From: Desulfolutivibrio sulfoxidireducens
GTDB taxonomy: Bacteria > Desulfobacterota > Desulfovibrionia > Desulfovibrionales > Desulfovibrionaceae
Assembly (NCBI RefSeq): GCF_013376475.1
Contig: NZ_CP045508.1
Span: 3,880,001-3,944,000, forward strand
Length of the DNA stretch: 64,000 nt
Direction of reading: 5' to 3'
In this document: piece by piece, positions 42,856-51,523 of the stretch
Position numbering within the stretch: position 1 is the stretch's first letter
Layout: each line of letters begins with the position of its first letter
Program-made: the position numbers and the translations under genes
Notes under the pieces: model-generated
Seen by the model: the letters and a program-made list of their open reading frames with translations, nothing else
Databases searched by the model: none
Told to the model about the DNA's origin: nothing

Positions 42856-44220
42856 TCAGGACAGGCTGGCCAGCAGTTTCTTGGCGGGTTCGTAGCCGGG
42901 ATCGAGTTCCAGGGCCATGTTCAGATATTTTTTGGCCTCCTCGGGTTGTCTGGTCCGATGCAGGGCCATGGCGACGTTGTAGGGTACGGACGGCGCCTGG
43001 CGCAAAATCCCCGGATCGGCCTCGGTGGCCTTTTGAAAAAAGTCCCAGGCCTTGTCGTGGACCCGGCCGTCGGCGTAGGCCACGCCGATGTTGTAAAAAA
43101 GCCCGGCGTCTCCCGGGGCCAGGGTCAGGGCCTTGGCGTAGTTGTCCACGGCCTCTTTCCATTTGCCCTGCCGGCGCAGGACGATGCCCCGGTTATTGAA
43201 CATCCACAGGTCGTCGCGGCAAAGCTGCGCGCCCTTGGCCGCGATGGCCTCGGTCATGTAGGCCAGGGCCAGTTCCTCATCCTTCTCACCGATCTTTCGG
43301 GCGATCTCCATGAGCGACTCGCTGACCAGGTCCCCGGCGACCTTGCCGACCACCTTTCTGGCCTGCTCGAAATATTCCCTGGCCTTGTCGGTCTCGTCGC
43401 GTTCCAGGTAGGCCTCACCGATCTCCACCTTGCGCTCGAAGTTCAGTGGGGAGAGGACATCGAGTTTATTTAAGAAAAACAGTTTTTTGTCCGCATTTCC
43501 AGTCTGGACGCTGAGGTCCACGAGCTTTTTGAGGGGTTCGATGAACAGTTTTTCGCTCTTGTAGGCGTTCAGATAGTGCTTTTCAGCCTTTTTGTGGTTT
43601 CCCCGGCGCGCCTCGAGGTCGCCCATAAGCAGGTGTCCCTTGAGGCTATCGGGCTTGATTTCAAAGATGCGCCCGGCCAGGGCCTCGGCATCGGCCAGTT
43701 CCCCGCTTTCCAGCAAGGCGGCGCACCGGTCCATGAGCACCCCGAGCTGGGTGTTGGGCCTGATGGCGAAGGCCGTCTTTTCGATGATGGCGTTGGCCGA
43801 GATGGGCTTGGTGATGAAGCTTGTGGCCCCGATCTCGTGGGCCAGAATGATCTCCTCCCGGGAGGTCTCGCCGCTGACCACGATGATTTTCACCTTGTCC
43901 GGAAAAAAGCCCGCAAGCACCTTGACCGCCTTGATGCAGGAGGTCTTGTGGATGCGTCGCTCCAGGAACACGATCACGGGCACGGCGGCCTTCTCGGCCA
44001 GTTTGCCGGTCTGGGCCACCACGTCGTCGTAGTCCACGAATTCGCGGCAGAAGGTGCGGATGTCCAGCTTGAGTTGGGAGATGGTGAAACGCAGCACCTT
44101 GACGAAGGCGTCGTCGTCGCTGCACACGAGCATCAGGCCGCCCTCATTGAAATAGTCAAGGACGATCTTTTCGTATCTCTTGGCGGATTGGTCGGTCTTG
44201 ACCCGCATGACAGTGGACAT
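42856..44220 (-). CDS. Pseudo-receiver plus TPR protein
   Basis: The 454-residue protein starts MSTVMRVKTDQSAK after GAGGGAACC. Residues about 25-150 look like a receiver domain: VCSDDDAFVKVL at the acidic pocket and ATSFITKPIS with the conserved Lys. The phosphoacceptor position is Glu87 (VIVFLERRI), so normal phosphorylation is unlikely and the domain may be locked in one state. The rest holds about seven TPR repeats (AEKHYLNAYKSEK, DKAREYFEQARK, WKEAVDNYAKALTLAPGD and KAWDFFQKATEADPG). It is probably a scaffold in the same pathway as the two response regulators upstream. Confidence 0.8.
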   Translation of the reverse strand: MSTVMRVKTDQSAKRYEKIVLDYFNEGGLMLVCSDDDAFVKVLRFTISQLKLDIRTFCREFVDYDDVVAQTGKLAEKAAVPVIVFLERRIHKTSCIKAVKVLAGFFPDKVKIIVVSGETSREEIILAHEIGATSFITKPISANAIIEKTAFAIRPNTQLGVLMDRCAALLESGELADAEALAGRIFEIKPDSLKGHLLMGDLEARRGNHKKAEKHYLNAYKSEKLFIEPLKKLVDLSVQTGNADKKLFFLNKLDVLSPLNFERKVEIGEAYLERDETDKAREYFEQARKVVGKVAGDLVSESLMEIARKIGEKDEELALAYMTEAIAAKGAQLCRDDLWMFNNRGIVLRRQGKWKEAVDNYAKALTLAPGDAGLFYNIGVAYADGRVHDKAWDFFQKATEADPGILRQAPSVPYNVAMALHRTRQPEEAKKYLNMALELDPGYEPAKKLLASLS

Positions 44221-44420
44221 GGTTCCCTCGAATCGCTGTATTGACTGGACGCGATGCCCGTCTCGCGTCCAACATATCACGCAGTGGCAAAGGCCGGCGG
44301 CGGCCAAAGGGCTTCGCCATTTGGCCGCCCTTGCACGTTACGGCATGTTCTCCGGAGCACATCCGGGGCGAGATGCATCGTTTTTTTGCGAAAGGCTTTC
44401 ATGTGTTTTGGGACGCGACA

Positions 44421-45644
44421 CTAGCCATCCGTGTCCCGCCGCTCCCGCCGCAGCATGTCCGCCAGTTCCGGTTCGAGCCGCAACAGCGTGCAGTCCGCCT
44501 CGGGCGCGACCGAGACCGCCAGGGAGTCCGGGGCCTGGTCCCCGGCCTGCCTGAGCCGCTCGATCAGGACATGATCCACGGTCGCGCCGGCGCTTGCCGC
44601 CACCTCGCCCGCCAAAACCACGTCCTGGGCCAACACCATGCCCGGCGTGAGCTCCCCGGTGGCCACCTCGCCGCGCGAAAATCCCTCGCGGCTCCCGGCC
44701 AGGGTGGCGAAGGCCTCGAAGACGCGGGGATCGTACCACCCGGAGCGTTCGCGCATGGCCGCCAGGGCGTGGGCCTTGTCGCGGCCCGAGGAAATAAGCG
44801 TGTCATAGTCCAAAGCCACCTTCAAAAGCCTCGCCCCCATGGGAATGTCCTGGCCGCTCGGACCGTCTGGCGGGGGGCCCGAGCCGTCGTAGCGTTTTTC
44901 CTGGAACCGGATGATCGCGGCCACCTCGGCGAGCCTGGGGATGTTGGCCAAAAGGTCTCCGGCGATTCTGGGATGCTGGTCGAAAAGCCTCTGACGTCGT
45001 TCGTCGAGCCCGCCCTGGCGCAGCATGTCCGCCAGCATCCGCTCGGGCAGCACGGCGCAGCCGATCTGGGACAGCATGACCGCCAGTTCGAGCCTCCAGG
45101 GCTCGGGAATGCCCAGATACCCGGCCACGTCCAGGACGATGCGCTTGACCCGGGCCGAACGGCCGTGGGCCCTGGCGTTGAGCAGAATCAGCAGATCCGT
45201 GAGGACCTTGATGGTACCCCGCAGGGTGCCCTTGAGGAAGGTGCGTTCCGCCGTGACCAGCCCGTATTGTTCGAGGGCGGCGACCAGGGCGGCGTCGAGT
45301 TCCTCCTCGGCGCAGGGTTTGGCCAGGAAGCGGAACACGTGCCCGGTATTGACCGCGTCCATGGCCGAGCGAATGTCGGCATAGCCGGTGAGCATGACCC
45401 GGACCGTGTCCGGACACGCCTTGCGCAATCTGGAAAAAAACTCCACCCCGTCCATGCCGGGCATGCGCAGGTCCGACACCACCACGGCATAGGGACCGTT
45501 CTCGGCCACGGCCTCAAGGCCCCGGATCGCCCCCTGGGCCATATCCAGGTCGTATTTCTTGCGTAGCACCCGGCCATAGGCGGCCAGGGTCTCCGGATCG
45601 TCGTCCACGAACAGTATCTTGCGTCTGCCTGGCGGCACGTTCAC
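44421..45644 (-). CDS. Response regulator with degenerate HD-GYP domain (copy 1)
   Basis: 407 residues. The receiver (about 8-125) is intact: FVDDDPET, Asp in VVVSDLRMPGMDG, Lys in RFLAKPC. The output domain aligns with HD-GYP but the metal ligands are lost: the HD motif reads MLSQIGCAVLP, the HH motif reads RFQEKRYDGSG, and ADxYDAL reads ALDYDTL. Only DQHPRIAG keeps its His. It is unlikely to hydrolyse c-di-GMP. It starts with GTG, whose GTGA overlaps the stop of the kinase gene; a second GTG two codons later is better spaced from AAAGGAG. Close paralogue of the gene at 48327-49523. Confidence 0.85.
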   Translation of the reverse strand: MNVPPGRRKILFVDDDPETLAAYGRVLRKKYDLDMAQGAIRGLEAVAENGPYAVVVSDLRMPGMDGVEFFSRLRKACPDTVRVMLTGYADIRSAMDAVNTGHVFRFLAKPCAEEELDAALVAALEQYGLVTAERTFLKGTLRGTIKVLTDLLILLNARAHGRSARVKRIVLDVAGYLGIPEPWRLELAVMLSQIGCAVLPERMLADMLRQGGLDERRQRLFDQHPRIAGDLLANIPRLAEVAAIIRFQEKRYDGSGPPPDGPSGQDIPMGARLLKVALDYDTLISSGRDKAHALAAMRERSGWYDPRVFEAFATLAGSREGFSRGEVATGELTPGMVLAQDVVLAGEVAASAGATVDHVLIERLRQAGDQAPDSLAVSVAPEADCTLLRLEPELADMLRRERRDTDG

Positions 45645-47326
45645 TCCTTTGCCCTGGACAGCGCCACGCTCCCCGGGGAACCGTCGATGGGCAGCTTCAC
45701 CGTAAAAACCGTTCCCCGGCCCAGGCCGGTTTCAAAAAAAACCTCCCCGCCATGGCGTTCGACAACGGCATAGACCAGGGCCAGTCCCTGTCCGGTTCCC
45801 TTGCCCACGTCCTTGGTGGTGAAGAAGGGATCGAATACCCGTCCCCGGATATCCTCGGGAATCCCCGGGCCGGTATCGGCCACGTTGATGGTCACGAAAT
45901 CGTCCTCCCGCCGTGTGCGCACGGTGATGGTCCCGGCCGGCCCGACCCGGTCGCCGCGCGTCTCCTCGATGGCCTGGGCCGCGTTGATCACGAGGTTCAA
46001 AAACACCTGCCCCATCTCCTGGGGCAGGCCACACACGGCCGGAAGCCCGGGATCGAGGTCCAGGACCATTTCGGCCACATCCTTCCAGGCGTTGCGACTG
46101 ACCAGGATGACATCTTGCAGGGTGGCATTGATGTCGAAAAAGGTTTTTTCCCCGCCGCCCGGATGGGAGAACTGGCGCATGGCCCGGACGATGTCCGCCA
46201 CCTGGCGCAGGCCCTTGCGGCTGTTGGCCACAGCCGCGGGAATCTCCGCGGCGAGATAGGCCAGGTCGGCCTCGCGTTCCGCCTGGTCCACGACATCGAG
46301 GATCTCGGCCCGCCGGCGGAGGTCCCCGCTTTCCGCGCCCTGACGCAGTATTCCGATGGCGGCGCGGTAGGTCTCGATCAGGCGCAGCAGGTCCGCAAAG
46401 GCTCCTTCCAGAAATCCGGCGTTGTAGCTCACGTACTGGACCGGGGTGTTGATCTCGTGGGCGATGCCGGCGGCCAGGCGGCCAATGGACTGCATCTTGG
46501 TCTCGTGGGTGGCCATGGCCTCCCGGACCTTGATCTGGGTGATGTCGCGACCAAGGATGAGCACGCCCGGGACCTGGCCTTCCGGCGCGGGCACGGGGTT
46601 GGCCGTAAGGCCCAGGAAACGCTCGCCCCCGGCCGTGCCGAGCCTGACCTCGTCCACGCGCACGGGCAGGCCCGACCGGCGGCATCCGGCCACGGCGGCC
46701 ATGACCGGCCCCCAATCCCACCCGATATCCAGGTCGAAAAACGCCACGCCGACGGTCTGGCCTCCCGTGAGGCCGATCATCCGCTCGGCCGCCCGATTCC
46801 ATCTGGTGACGGTGTTTTCCCCGTCGAGGCTGACCAGGATGGAGCCGATGGAGGACAAAAGCAGCTCGATATCCTGGTTGGCCCGGCGCAGTCCCTGTTC
46901 GGCGGCCTTTTGCGCGCTGACATCGCGGGCGAAAAGCAGGACCTCCCGGCGAGCGCCGTCCACTCCGGGCAAAAGCGTGGCCGAAAGCTCAAGGCAACGC
47001 GACCCGCCGTCCGGCAGCGGGACAAAAAGCTCCTTCGCGCTGGACGCGCCCCCATCCAAGGCCTGTCTGGCAAGACAATCCGCGTCCGGGCAGCCGGCCT
47101 GGGCGAATATCTCGTGGCAGTGGCGGCCGACCGGATCGCCCGCGTCCCTGGCTACCAACCCGGCCATGGCCTGGTTGATACGGCGGATCACCAGATCGGC
47201 GGACAGGATGCACAGCCCGTCGGGAATGGCATCGAACAGGTCGTCGAGGCCCGCCACGGGCCGGATGCACCCCGGAACCCGTGCGGCGGGGGCGACGGAC
47301 GGTTTCGTACCCTCCCGCTCAGTCAT
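45641..47326 (-). CDS. Cytoplasmic PAS-PAS histidine kinase
   Basis: The 561-residue protein starts after AAAGGAGG and has no membrane helix. PAS1 (about 28-140) contains a Cys group [18 protein letters not shown], seen in some deltaproteobacterial PAS domains and possibly metal-binding. PAS2 covers about 150-265. The H-box is [16 protein letters not shown] with His290, followed by a long helical insertion and a GHKL ATPase domain ([33 protein letters not shown]). It overlaps and probably phosphorylates the response regulator copy 1, and perhaps copy 2. Confidence 0.92.
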   Translation of the reverse strand: MTEREGTKPSVAPAARVPGCIRPVAGLDDLFDAIPDGLCILSADLVIRRINQAMAGLVARDAGDPVGRHCHEIFAQAGCPDADCLARQALDGGASSAKELFVPLPDGGSRCLELSATLLPGVDGARREVLLFARDVSAQKAAEQGLRRANQDIELLLSSIGSILVSLDGENTVTRWNRAAERMIGLTGGQTVGVAFFDLDIGWDWGPVMAAVAGCRRSGLPVRVDEVRLGTAGGERFLGLTANPVPAPEGQVPGVLILGRDITQIKVREAMATHETKMQSIGRLAAGIAHEINTPVQYVSYNAGFLEGAFADLLRLIETYRAAIGILRQGAESGDLRRRAEILDVVDQAEREADLAYLAAEIPAAVANSRKGLRQVADIVRAMRQFSHPGGGEKTFFDINATLQDVILVSRNAWKDVAEMVLDLDPGLPAVCGLPQEMGQVFLNLVINAAQAIEETRGDRVGPAGTITVRTRREDDFVTINVADTGPGIPEDIRGRVFDPFFTTKDVGKGTGQGLALVYAVVERHGGEVFFETGLGRGTVFTVKLPIDGSPGSVALSRAKE

Positions 47327-47467
47327 GCCAAAGACCTCCTTTGGTAGCCGCGGCCGCCGGGAAGCGCCTGTCCGCTCCTGGCCGCCCGGGCGCGGCGTCG
47401 CGGGCGAAAGGAAAGGCCGCTTCGGCGAGCGGGACGTTTTCGTGAAAGCGAGGTCGCCGCCACCCGG

Positions 47468-48334
47468 TCACAGCCCCAGACCGGTAAAATCGGGGTCCTC
47501 CAGATCAAGGTCATCCAAGGCCTCGATCCCTTTCAGGGACCCGTCCGGCCCGGTCCCGCCCTGATCGAGGATGTCCAGAAATCCCCTGGCGCGCGTAAAA
47601 TCCGGATTGACGCCCAGGGCCTTTTCCAGAAGCCGTCGGGCCTGTTTTTCCTGGCCCTTCTCGTAAAAGGTCCTGGCGATGTTGTACAAAAGATGCTCGT
47701 CGTCGTGCCGGGCCAGGCGGGTGGCCCGTTTGTAGAATTTGAGCGCCTGGGCGTGCATGCCGTTTTTGCGCAGGCGGATGCCGAACTCGTTGAACAGATG
47801 CTTGTGCTCCTCCTCGAAGGCCCCGTCCAGGACCACCACCCGGCGAAAGACGATGTCGGCGTTTTCCTTTTCGCCCCGGGCGAGATAGGTCAGCCCCAGG
47901 CCGAAGGTGCCCCGGATGTGTTCCTCGTCCAGGCGCAGGGCGTTTTTGTATTCGAATTCGGCCGAAATGAGTTCCCCCTTGGCCCGGTGGTCGTCACCCT
48001 TGTCCACGCTCTCCTCGATCCGGCGCATGCCCGGGACGACCTTTTTCAGGTAAACGTCGGGCTCGGGGAGATAGTCGGCAAGCAGGGTGTCCCTGCTGAC
48101 ACTTTTGGCCTTGCCCACAGGCACGAAGTTCCGGTTGAGCTCCCGCAAAAGCAGCGAACCGTCGGGCTGCTCCTCCACAAAGACGTAGATGTTCTGCTTG
48201 ACCTTGCGTTTGGTTGCGCCGAACCCGACCACGCCCTTGGTCTGGGTGGAAAAAACCCCCTTGATGCTCTCGGGAGGCGACGTGGCGGGCGACGCGCCCG
48301 TTTCCGGCAAGGCTCGGGACTCGGCGTCACCCAT
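47468..48334 (-). CDS. TPR protein in the signalling cluster
   Basis: The 288-residue protein starts MGDAESRALPETG; its ATG overlaps the end of response regulator copy 2 by 8 bases and has GGAG upstream. The first 100 residues include a predicted strand-rich part (KQNIYVFVEEQPDGSLLLREL). TPR repeats follow: SAEFEYKNALRLDEEHIRG, ENADIVFRRVVVLDG, HAQALKFYKRATRLARHDD and KQARRLLEKALGVNPD. No signal peptide. It is probably an adaptor for the neighbouring response regulators. Confidence 0.8.
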   Translation of the reverse strand: MGDAESRALPETGASPATSPPESIKGVFSTQTKGVVGFGATKRKVKQNIYVFVEEQPDGSLLLRELNRNFVPVGKAKSVSRDTLLADYLPEPDVYLKKVVPGMRRIEESVDKGDDHRAKGELISAEFEYKNALRLDEEHIRGTFGLGLTYLARGEKENADIVFRRVVVLDGAFEEEHKHLFNEFGIRLRKNGMHAQALKFYKRATRLARHDDEHLLYNIARTFYEKGQEKQARRLLEKALGVNPDFTRARGFLDILDQGGTGPDGSLKGIEALDDLDLEDPDFTGLGL

Positions 48335-49523
48335 CAAGGAGCTCCGCGAATTCCAGGTTCCGGCGCGGGGGCACGAGCACCCGGATCCTCATGTCGCCTT
48401 TGCCCCCCAAGGCCCCTCTGAGCCTCCTGATGGCCACCGTCCCAATCTCCTGGCCCTTGGACAGGACCACTTCCCCGCGCGGGCACAGGACCTCCTGATC
48501 CAGGATCATCCCGGGTTTGAGTTCGGCCAGGGCGAGCAGGCCCCGCTCGAATCCGTCAGGAAAATTGATCATGGATTCCAGGGCGTCGAGCACGGCCGGA
48601 TCGTACCATCCCCGGCGGCCGCGCATGCGCTCCAGGGCCTTTTGGACCGGCTCCTCGACCTTTCCCGTGGCCGCGAACATCCGCTCCAGGGTGTCGAAAT
48701 CCAGGGCGACCTTGAGGATCCTGGCCCCTTTGGGAATGGCCTCGCCCTTGGCCTCGCCCGGCGGCAGCCCTCCCCCGTCGTAGCGCTTTTCCTGGTAGGC
48801 CACGATTTCGGCCACCTCCCGCAGGCGGGGGATGTTGGCGATGAGGTCCGCGGCGATCTTGGGGTGCATGGCGAATTCGTAGGCGTAGTTTCCGGACAGG
48901 GGCTGGCCGAGGTAGGCCTTGCGCAGGACGTCCCGAGGCAGGGCCGCGCACCCGATCTGGGAGAGCATGGCCGCCAGTTCCAGGCGCCAGGGATCGGCAA
49001 GCCCCATGTAATCGGCCAGGTCCATGACCAGCCGTTTGACCCGGGAGGATTTTCCGAAGGCCTCGGCGTTGATCATGGCCATGAGGTCCGTGAGGAGCTT
49101 TATGGTGCCGCGCACCGTGCCGCGCAGAAGCTCCTTTTCCGCGACCACGAGTTGGTGCTGCCGGCTGCCGGCGGCCACGGCCGCCTCCAGGGCGTCCTCG
49201 GGGCAGGGCTTGGTGAGGAAGCTGAAGACCTTGCCGGCGTTGACGGCGGCCACGGCCGCGCCCACGTCGGCGTATCCGGTGAGCATGATGCGCACGGTCT
49301 CGGGGCATTTCTCCCTGGCCTTTTCCAGAAAGGCCACGCCATCCATCCCGGGCATGCGCAGGTCCGAGACGATGACGGCGAACTGCCGCCCGGCATTGAG
49401 CATATCCAGCCCTTCGGCGGGTTCGGAGGCGGTCTCGATGTGGCATTTTTTCCGGAAGATGCGCCGGTAGGAGGCCAGCATTTCCGGATCGTCGTCGACG
49501 AAAAGGACCAAAGGCTTGTCCAT
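48327..49523 (-). CDS. Response regulator with degenerate HD-GYP domain (copy 2)
   Basis: The 398-residue protein starts MDKPLVLFVDDDPEM after GGAGAACAC. The receiver is intact (Asp in VIVSDLRMPGMDG, Lys in SFLTKPC). The HD-GYP-type output is degenerate in the same way as copy 1: MLSQIGCAALP for the HD motif, AYQEKRYDGGG for HH, and ALDFDTL for ADxYDAL; AMHPKIAA keeps one His. The two copies match along their whole length, so they arose by duplication. First gene of the minus-strand cluster. Confidence 0.85.
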   Translation of the reverse strand: MDKPLVLFVDDDPEMLASYRRIFRKKCHIETASEPAEGLDMLNAGRQFAVIVSDLRMPGMDGVAFLEKAREKCPETVRIMLTGYADVGAAVAAVNAGKVFSFLTKPCPEDALEAAVAAGSRQHQLVVAEKELLRGTVRGTIKLLTDLMAMINAEAFGKSSRVKRLVMDLADYMGLADPWRLELAAMLSQIGCAALPRDVLRKAYLGQPLSGNYAYEFAMHPKIAADLIANIPRLREVAEIVAYQEKRYDGGGLPPGEAKGEAIPKGARILKVALDFDTLERMFAATGKVEEPVQKALERMRGRRGWYDPAVLDALESMINFPDGFERGLLALAELKPGMILDQEVLCPRGEVVLSKGQEIGTVAIRRLRGALGGKGDMRIRVLVPPRRNLEFAELLDG

Positions 49524-49624
49524 GTGTTCTCCGAAAACGCTCCCCGCAGCCCAGTCCCAGGAATGTATCCAGAACAAATTCGTAGTCGATTTTCGCTCTT
49601 TGCACAATAGGGGCACGCGCATCC

Positions 49625-49652
49625 TTGACAAACGCCTTGACGCGGATATTAA
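49625..49652 (+). promoter_or_regulatory. Strong predicted promoter of the octapeptide-repeat gene
   Basis: TTGACA (49625-49630), a 16-base spacer and TATTAA (49647-49652). The -35 is a consensus match and the region is AT-rich. It lies 60 bases before the ATG. Confidence 0.65.
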
Positions 49653-49712
49653 TCAATAGGCACACTGTGTGGTGTTTCTTGGTGGAAAATTTCGTGCCCG
49701 AGAGGACACGCC

Positions 49713-50000
49713 ATGCCAGACGCCATCACTCCGGCCGGCCATACCGAGGCCCAGCCGCCGGGACATTTCGAGGCCCACCCGCCGGGGCACGTCGAGGCCC
49801 TTCCCCCGGGCCACACTGAGCCGGGCCCGGCCGGCCATGTCGAGGTGGACCTGGGAGGACACGTTGACGTGGACCTGGGCGGGCACGTGGACGTGGATCT
49901 GGGCGGGCACGTGGACGTGGATCTGGGCGGGCACGTGGACGTGGACCTCGGAGGGCATGTGGCCGTGGATCTGGGCGGCATCGTGAACATCCACCTGTAG
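49713..50000 (+). CDS. Small protein built of 8-residue GH repeats
   Basis: This 95-residue protein is preceded by GAGAGGA and a strong promoter. From residue 9 every eighth pair is Gly-His: four units of the form PPGHxEA, then six of GGHVDVDL (first HVEVDLGG, last HVAVDLGG), closing with IVNIHL. Codons for the same residues differ between units (GAC/GAT, CAC/CAT, GGC/GGA/GGG), which suggests selection on the protein. The alternating V-D-V-D pattern suits beta-strands, perhaps a small solenoid, and the His and Asp columns could bind metal; RTX repeats are nine residues and differ. No signal peptide. Function unknown. Confidence 0.7.
   Translation: MPDAITPAGHTEAQPPGHFEAHPPGHVEALPPGHTEPGPAGHVEVDLGGHVDVDLGGHVDVDLGGHVDVDLGGHVDVDLGGHVAVDLGGIVNIHL
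49836..49979 (+). repeat. 24-bp tandem repeats, six copies
   Basis: Six successive 24-base units coding HV(D/E/A)VDLGG, the third and fourth nearly identical, the others differing mostly at third codon positions. A partial unit follows to 49997. Confidence 0.9.
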
Positions 50001-50118
50001 ACGGAAGGTCTTTTTCGCCTCTTTTTCGCGCCGGCCATGCTCCAGGCCGAGCCCCCGGCGCGCCCGAGCGCGCCACACGACAACCACGCGACATATCTCG
50101 CCAAACACCCATATACGC

Positions 50119-50454
50119 ATGAAACCAATCCATCTCCCGTTTCTCTTGGCCGCCGCGCTTCTGGCCGCGCCCATGGGGCCGTGGTCCTGCGCCGAAAAGC
50201 CCCTGATCGCCTCCAGGGACACGGACCCGCACTATCTCGAACAAAAGGTCAAGGATCGCTACGAAGCCTTCGCGCGCCTGAAGCTCGAGGAGGAGGCGGC
50301 CACTGCCACGGACAGGACCGAGGACGCCCAGGCGTATCGCGGGGCCAAGGAAAAGGCCTACCAGGAATACCTTGCCGCCGAGACCGAATACGCGCGGGTG
50401 ATGGAGGAGATCAGACGCCAGGACGAGGCTGAGCGGGTGTTGAAAACCAGGTAA
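50119..50454 (+). CDS. Exported small coiled-coil protein, hypothetical
   Basis: The 111-residue precursor starts MKPIHLPFLLAAALLAAP with a signal peptide cleaved near WSCAEK; the Cys could be a lipobox residue, though the preceding residues (PWSC) are not typical. The mature part is highly charged helix (QKVKDRYEAFARLKLEEEA, then YQEYLAAETEYARVMEEIRR), probably a coiled coil. No clear ribosome site precedes the ATG. It may share the promoter of the repeat gene, 118 bases upstream. Confidence 0.6.
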   Translation: MKPIHLPFLLAAALLAAPMGPWSCAEKPLIASRDTDPHYLEQKVKDRYEAFARLKLEEEAATATDRTEDAQAYRGAKEKAYQEYLAAETEYARVMEEIRRQDEAERVLKTR

Positions 50455-50518
50455 GGCCGCCGGACGAAGGGGCCTCGTCCCGACGCGGCGAGGCAATCGT
50501 CATCAAGCCCGCTCACGA

Positions 50519-51523
50519 TCAGGGGTGCTTGCCGGACGAGGGGTTCTCCCCCGACGGCGCGCCGGCCATCCCGTCAGGTGACGCCCGCGGCGGCGTGACC
50601 TTTTTCCCGAAAAGCGCGGCGGCCACGATGCCCACCTCGTAGAGCACGATGAGCGGCCCGGCCATGAGGCATTGGCTGATGGGGTCGGCGGGCGTGAGCA
50701 GGGCCCCCAGGATGAAGGCCCCGAGAATGGCCCATCGCCGGTTTTTCCGCAGCCCCCTGGCCGTGACCAGGCCGATGCGGGCCAGGAAATACAGCACCAC
50801 GGGCAGTTCGAAGACCACCCCGAAGGCGATGAGCAGCATGACCGCGAAGGAAAAATAATTGCTCACGGTGGGCATGATGGTGATGAGTTCCCCGGCGTAG
50901 TTCACGAAAAACGCGAACGCGAAGGGAAACACCACGAAATAGCCGAACACCCCGCCGCCGGTGAAAAAAAAGGCCGTGGCGAGGGACACGGGGATCAGGG
51001 CCTGGCGTTCCTCCTTGTACAGGCCCGGGGCGATGAACCGCCAGATCTGGTAGAAGATGTAGGGACTGGCGACCAGAAATCCCCCGAGAAAGGCCATCTT
51101 CAGGACGGTGAAAAACTTCTCCGGAAGCGTGGTGGCGATCAGCGTGCTCTTGGGCGGCAGAACCTCCAAAAGCGGCCGCAGAAAGATCCGCAGCATGTCC
51201 TCGGCCACGGCGTAGCAGGCCAGAAAGCCGATCCCGGCGGCGATGGCGCACCGCAGCACCCGGGACCGCAACTCTCCCAGATGCTCCAGAAGGGACATCT
51301 CATGCCCGGTCTCGTCCTCGTCAGGCGGGGAGGCGCCGCTCGCGTCGTCCGGGGATGCGAGGGACGCGCCGTCCCCCGCCGGGGAAGACGCGGACTCTCC
51401 AGGCGCATCCGACGGGTTTCCCGTGTCCGAAGGGCTTGCCGTCGGGCGCGCATCCCCGGTCGGGCCGGCCTGGGTTCCGGCGTCCCGGTCGCCGTTCTGG
51501 TCGGGGCCGGGGGCCGGGCTCAC
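50519..51523 (-). CDS. tatC: TatC, twin-arginine translocase subunit, with long N-terminal extension
   Basis: The TatC core begins at MSLLEHLGELRSRVLRC and shows about six helices, with conserved EHLGELR, FYQIWRFIAPGLY and EERQALIP. In frame upstream is a Ser/Pro/Asp-rich stretch of about 75 residues reaching a GTG at 51523 whose GTGA overlaps the secF stop; I take this as the start because no ribosome site precedes the internal ATG (51298). The C-terminal tail is Pro/Ser-rich. It forms the receptor for twin-arginine substrates such as DsrO. TatA/B genes are elsewhere. Confidence 0.9.
   Translation of the reverse strand: MSPAPGPDQNGDRDAGTQAGPTGDARPTASPSDTGNPSDAPGESASSPAGDGASLASPDDASGASPPDEDETGHEMSLLEHLGELRSRVLRCAIAAGIGFLACYAVAEDMLRIFLRPLLEVLPPKSTLIATTLPEKFFTVLKMAFLGGFLVASPYIFYQIWRFIAPGLYKEERQALIPVSLATAFFFTGGGVFGYFVVFPFAFAFFVNYAGELITIMPTVSNYFSFAVMLLIAFGVVFELPVVLYFLARIGLVTARGLRKNRRWAILGAFILGALLTPADPISQCLMAGPLIVLYEVGIVAAALFGKKVTPPRASPDGMAGAPSGENPSSGKHP

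Noticed and set aside
49649-50496. Minus-strand frames antisense to the octapeptide-repeat gene
   Set aside because: The repeats keep all frames open. Only the plus frame has a promoter, a ribosome site and synonymous codon variation.
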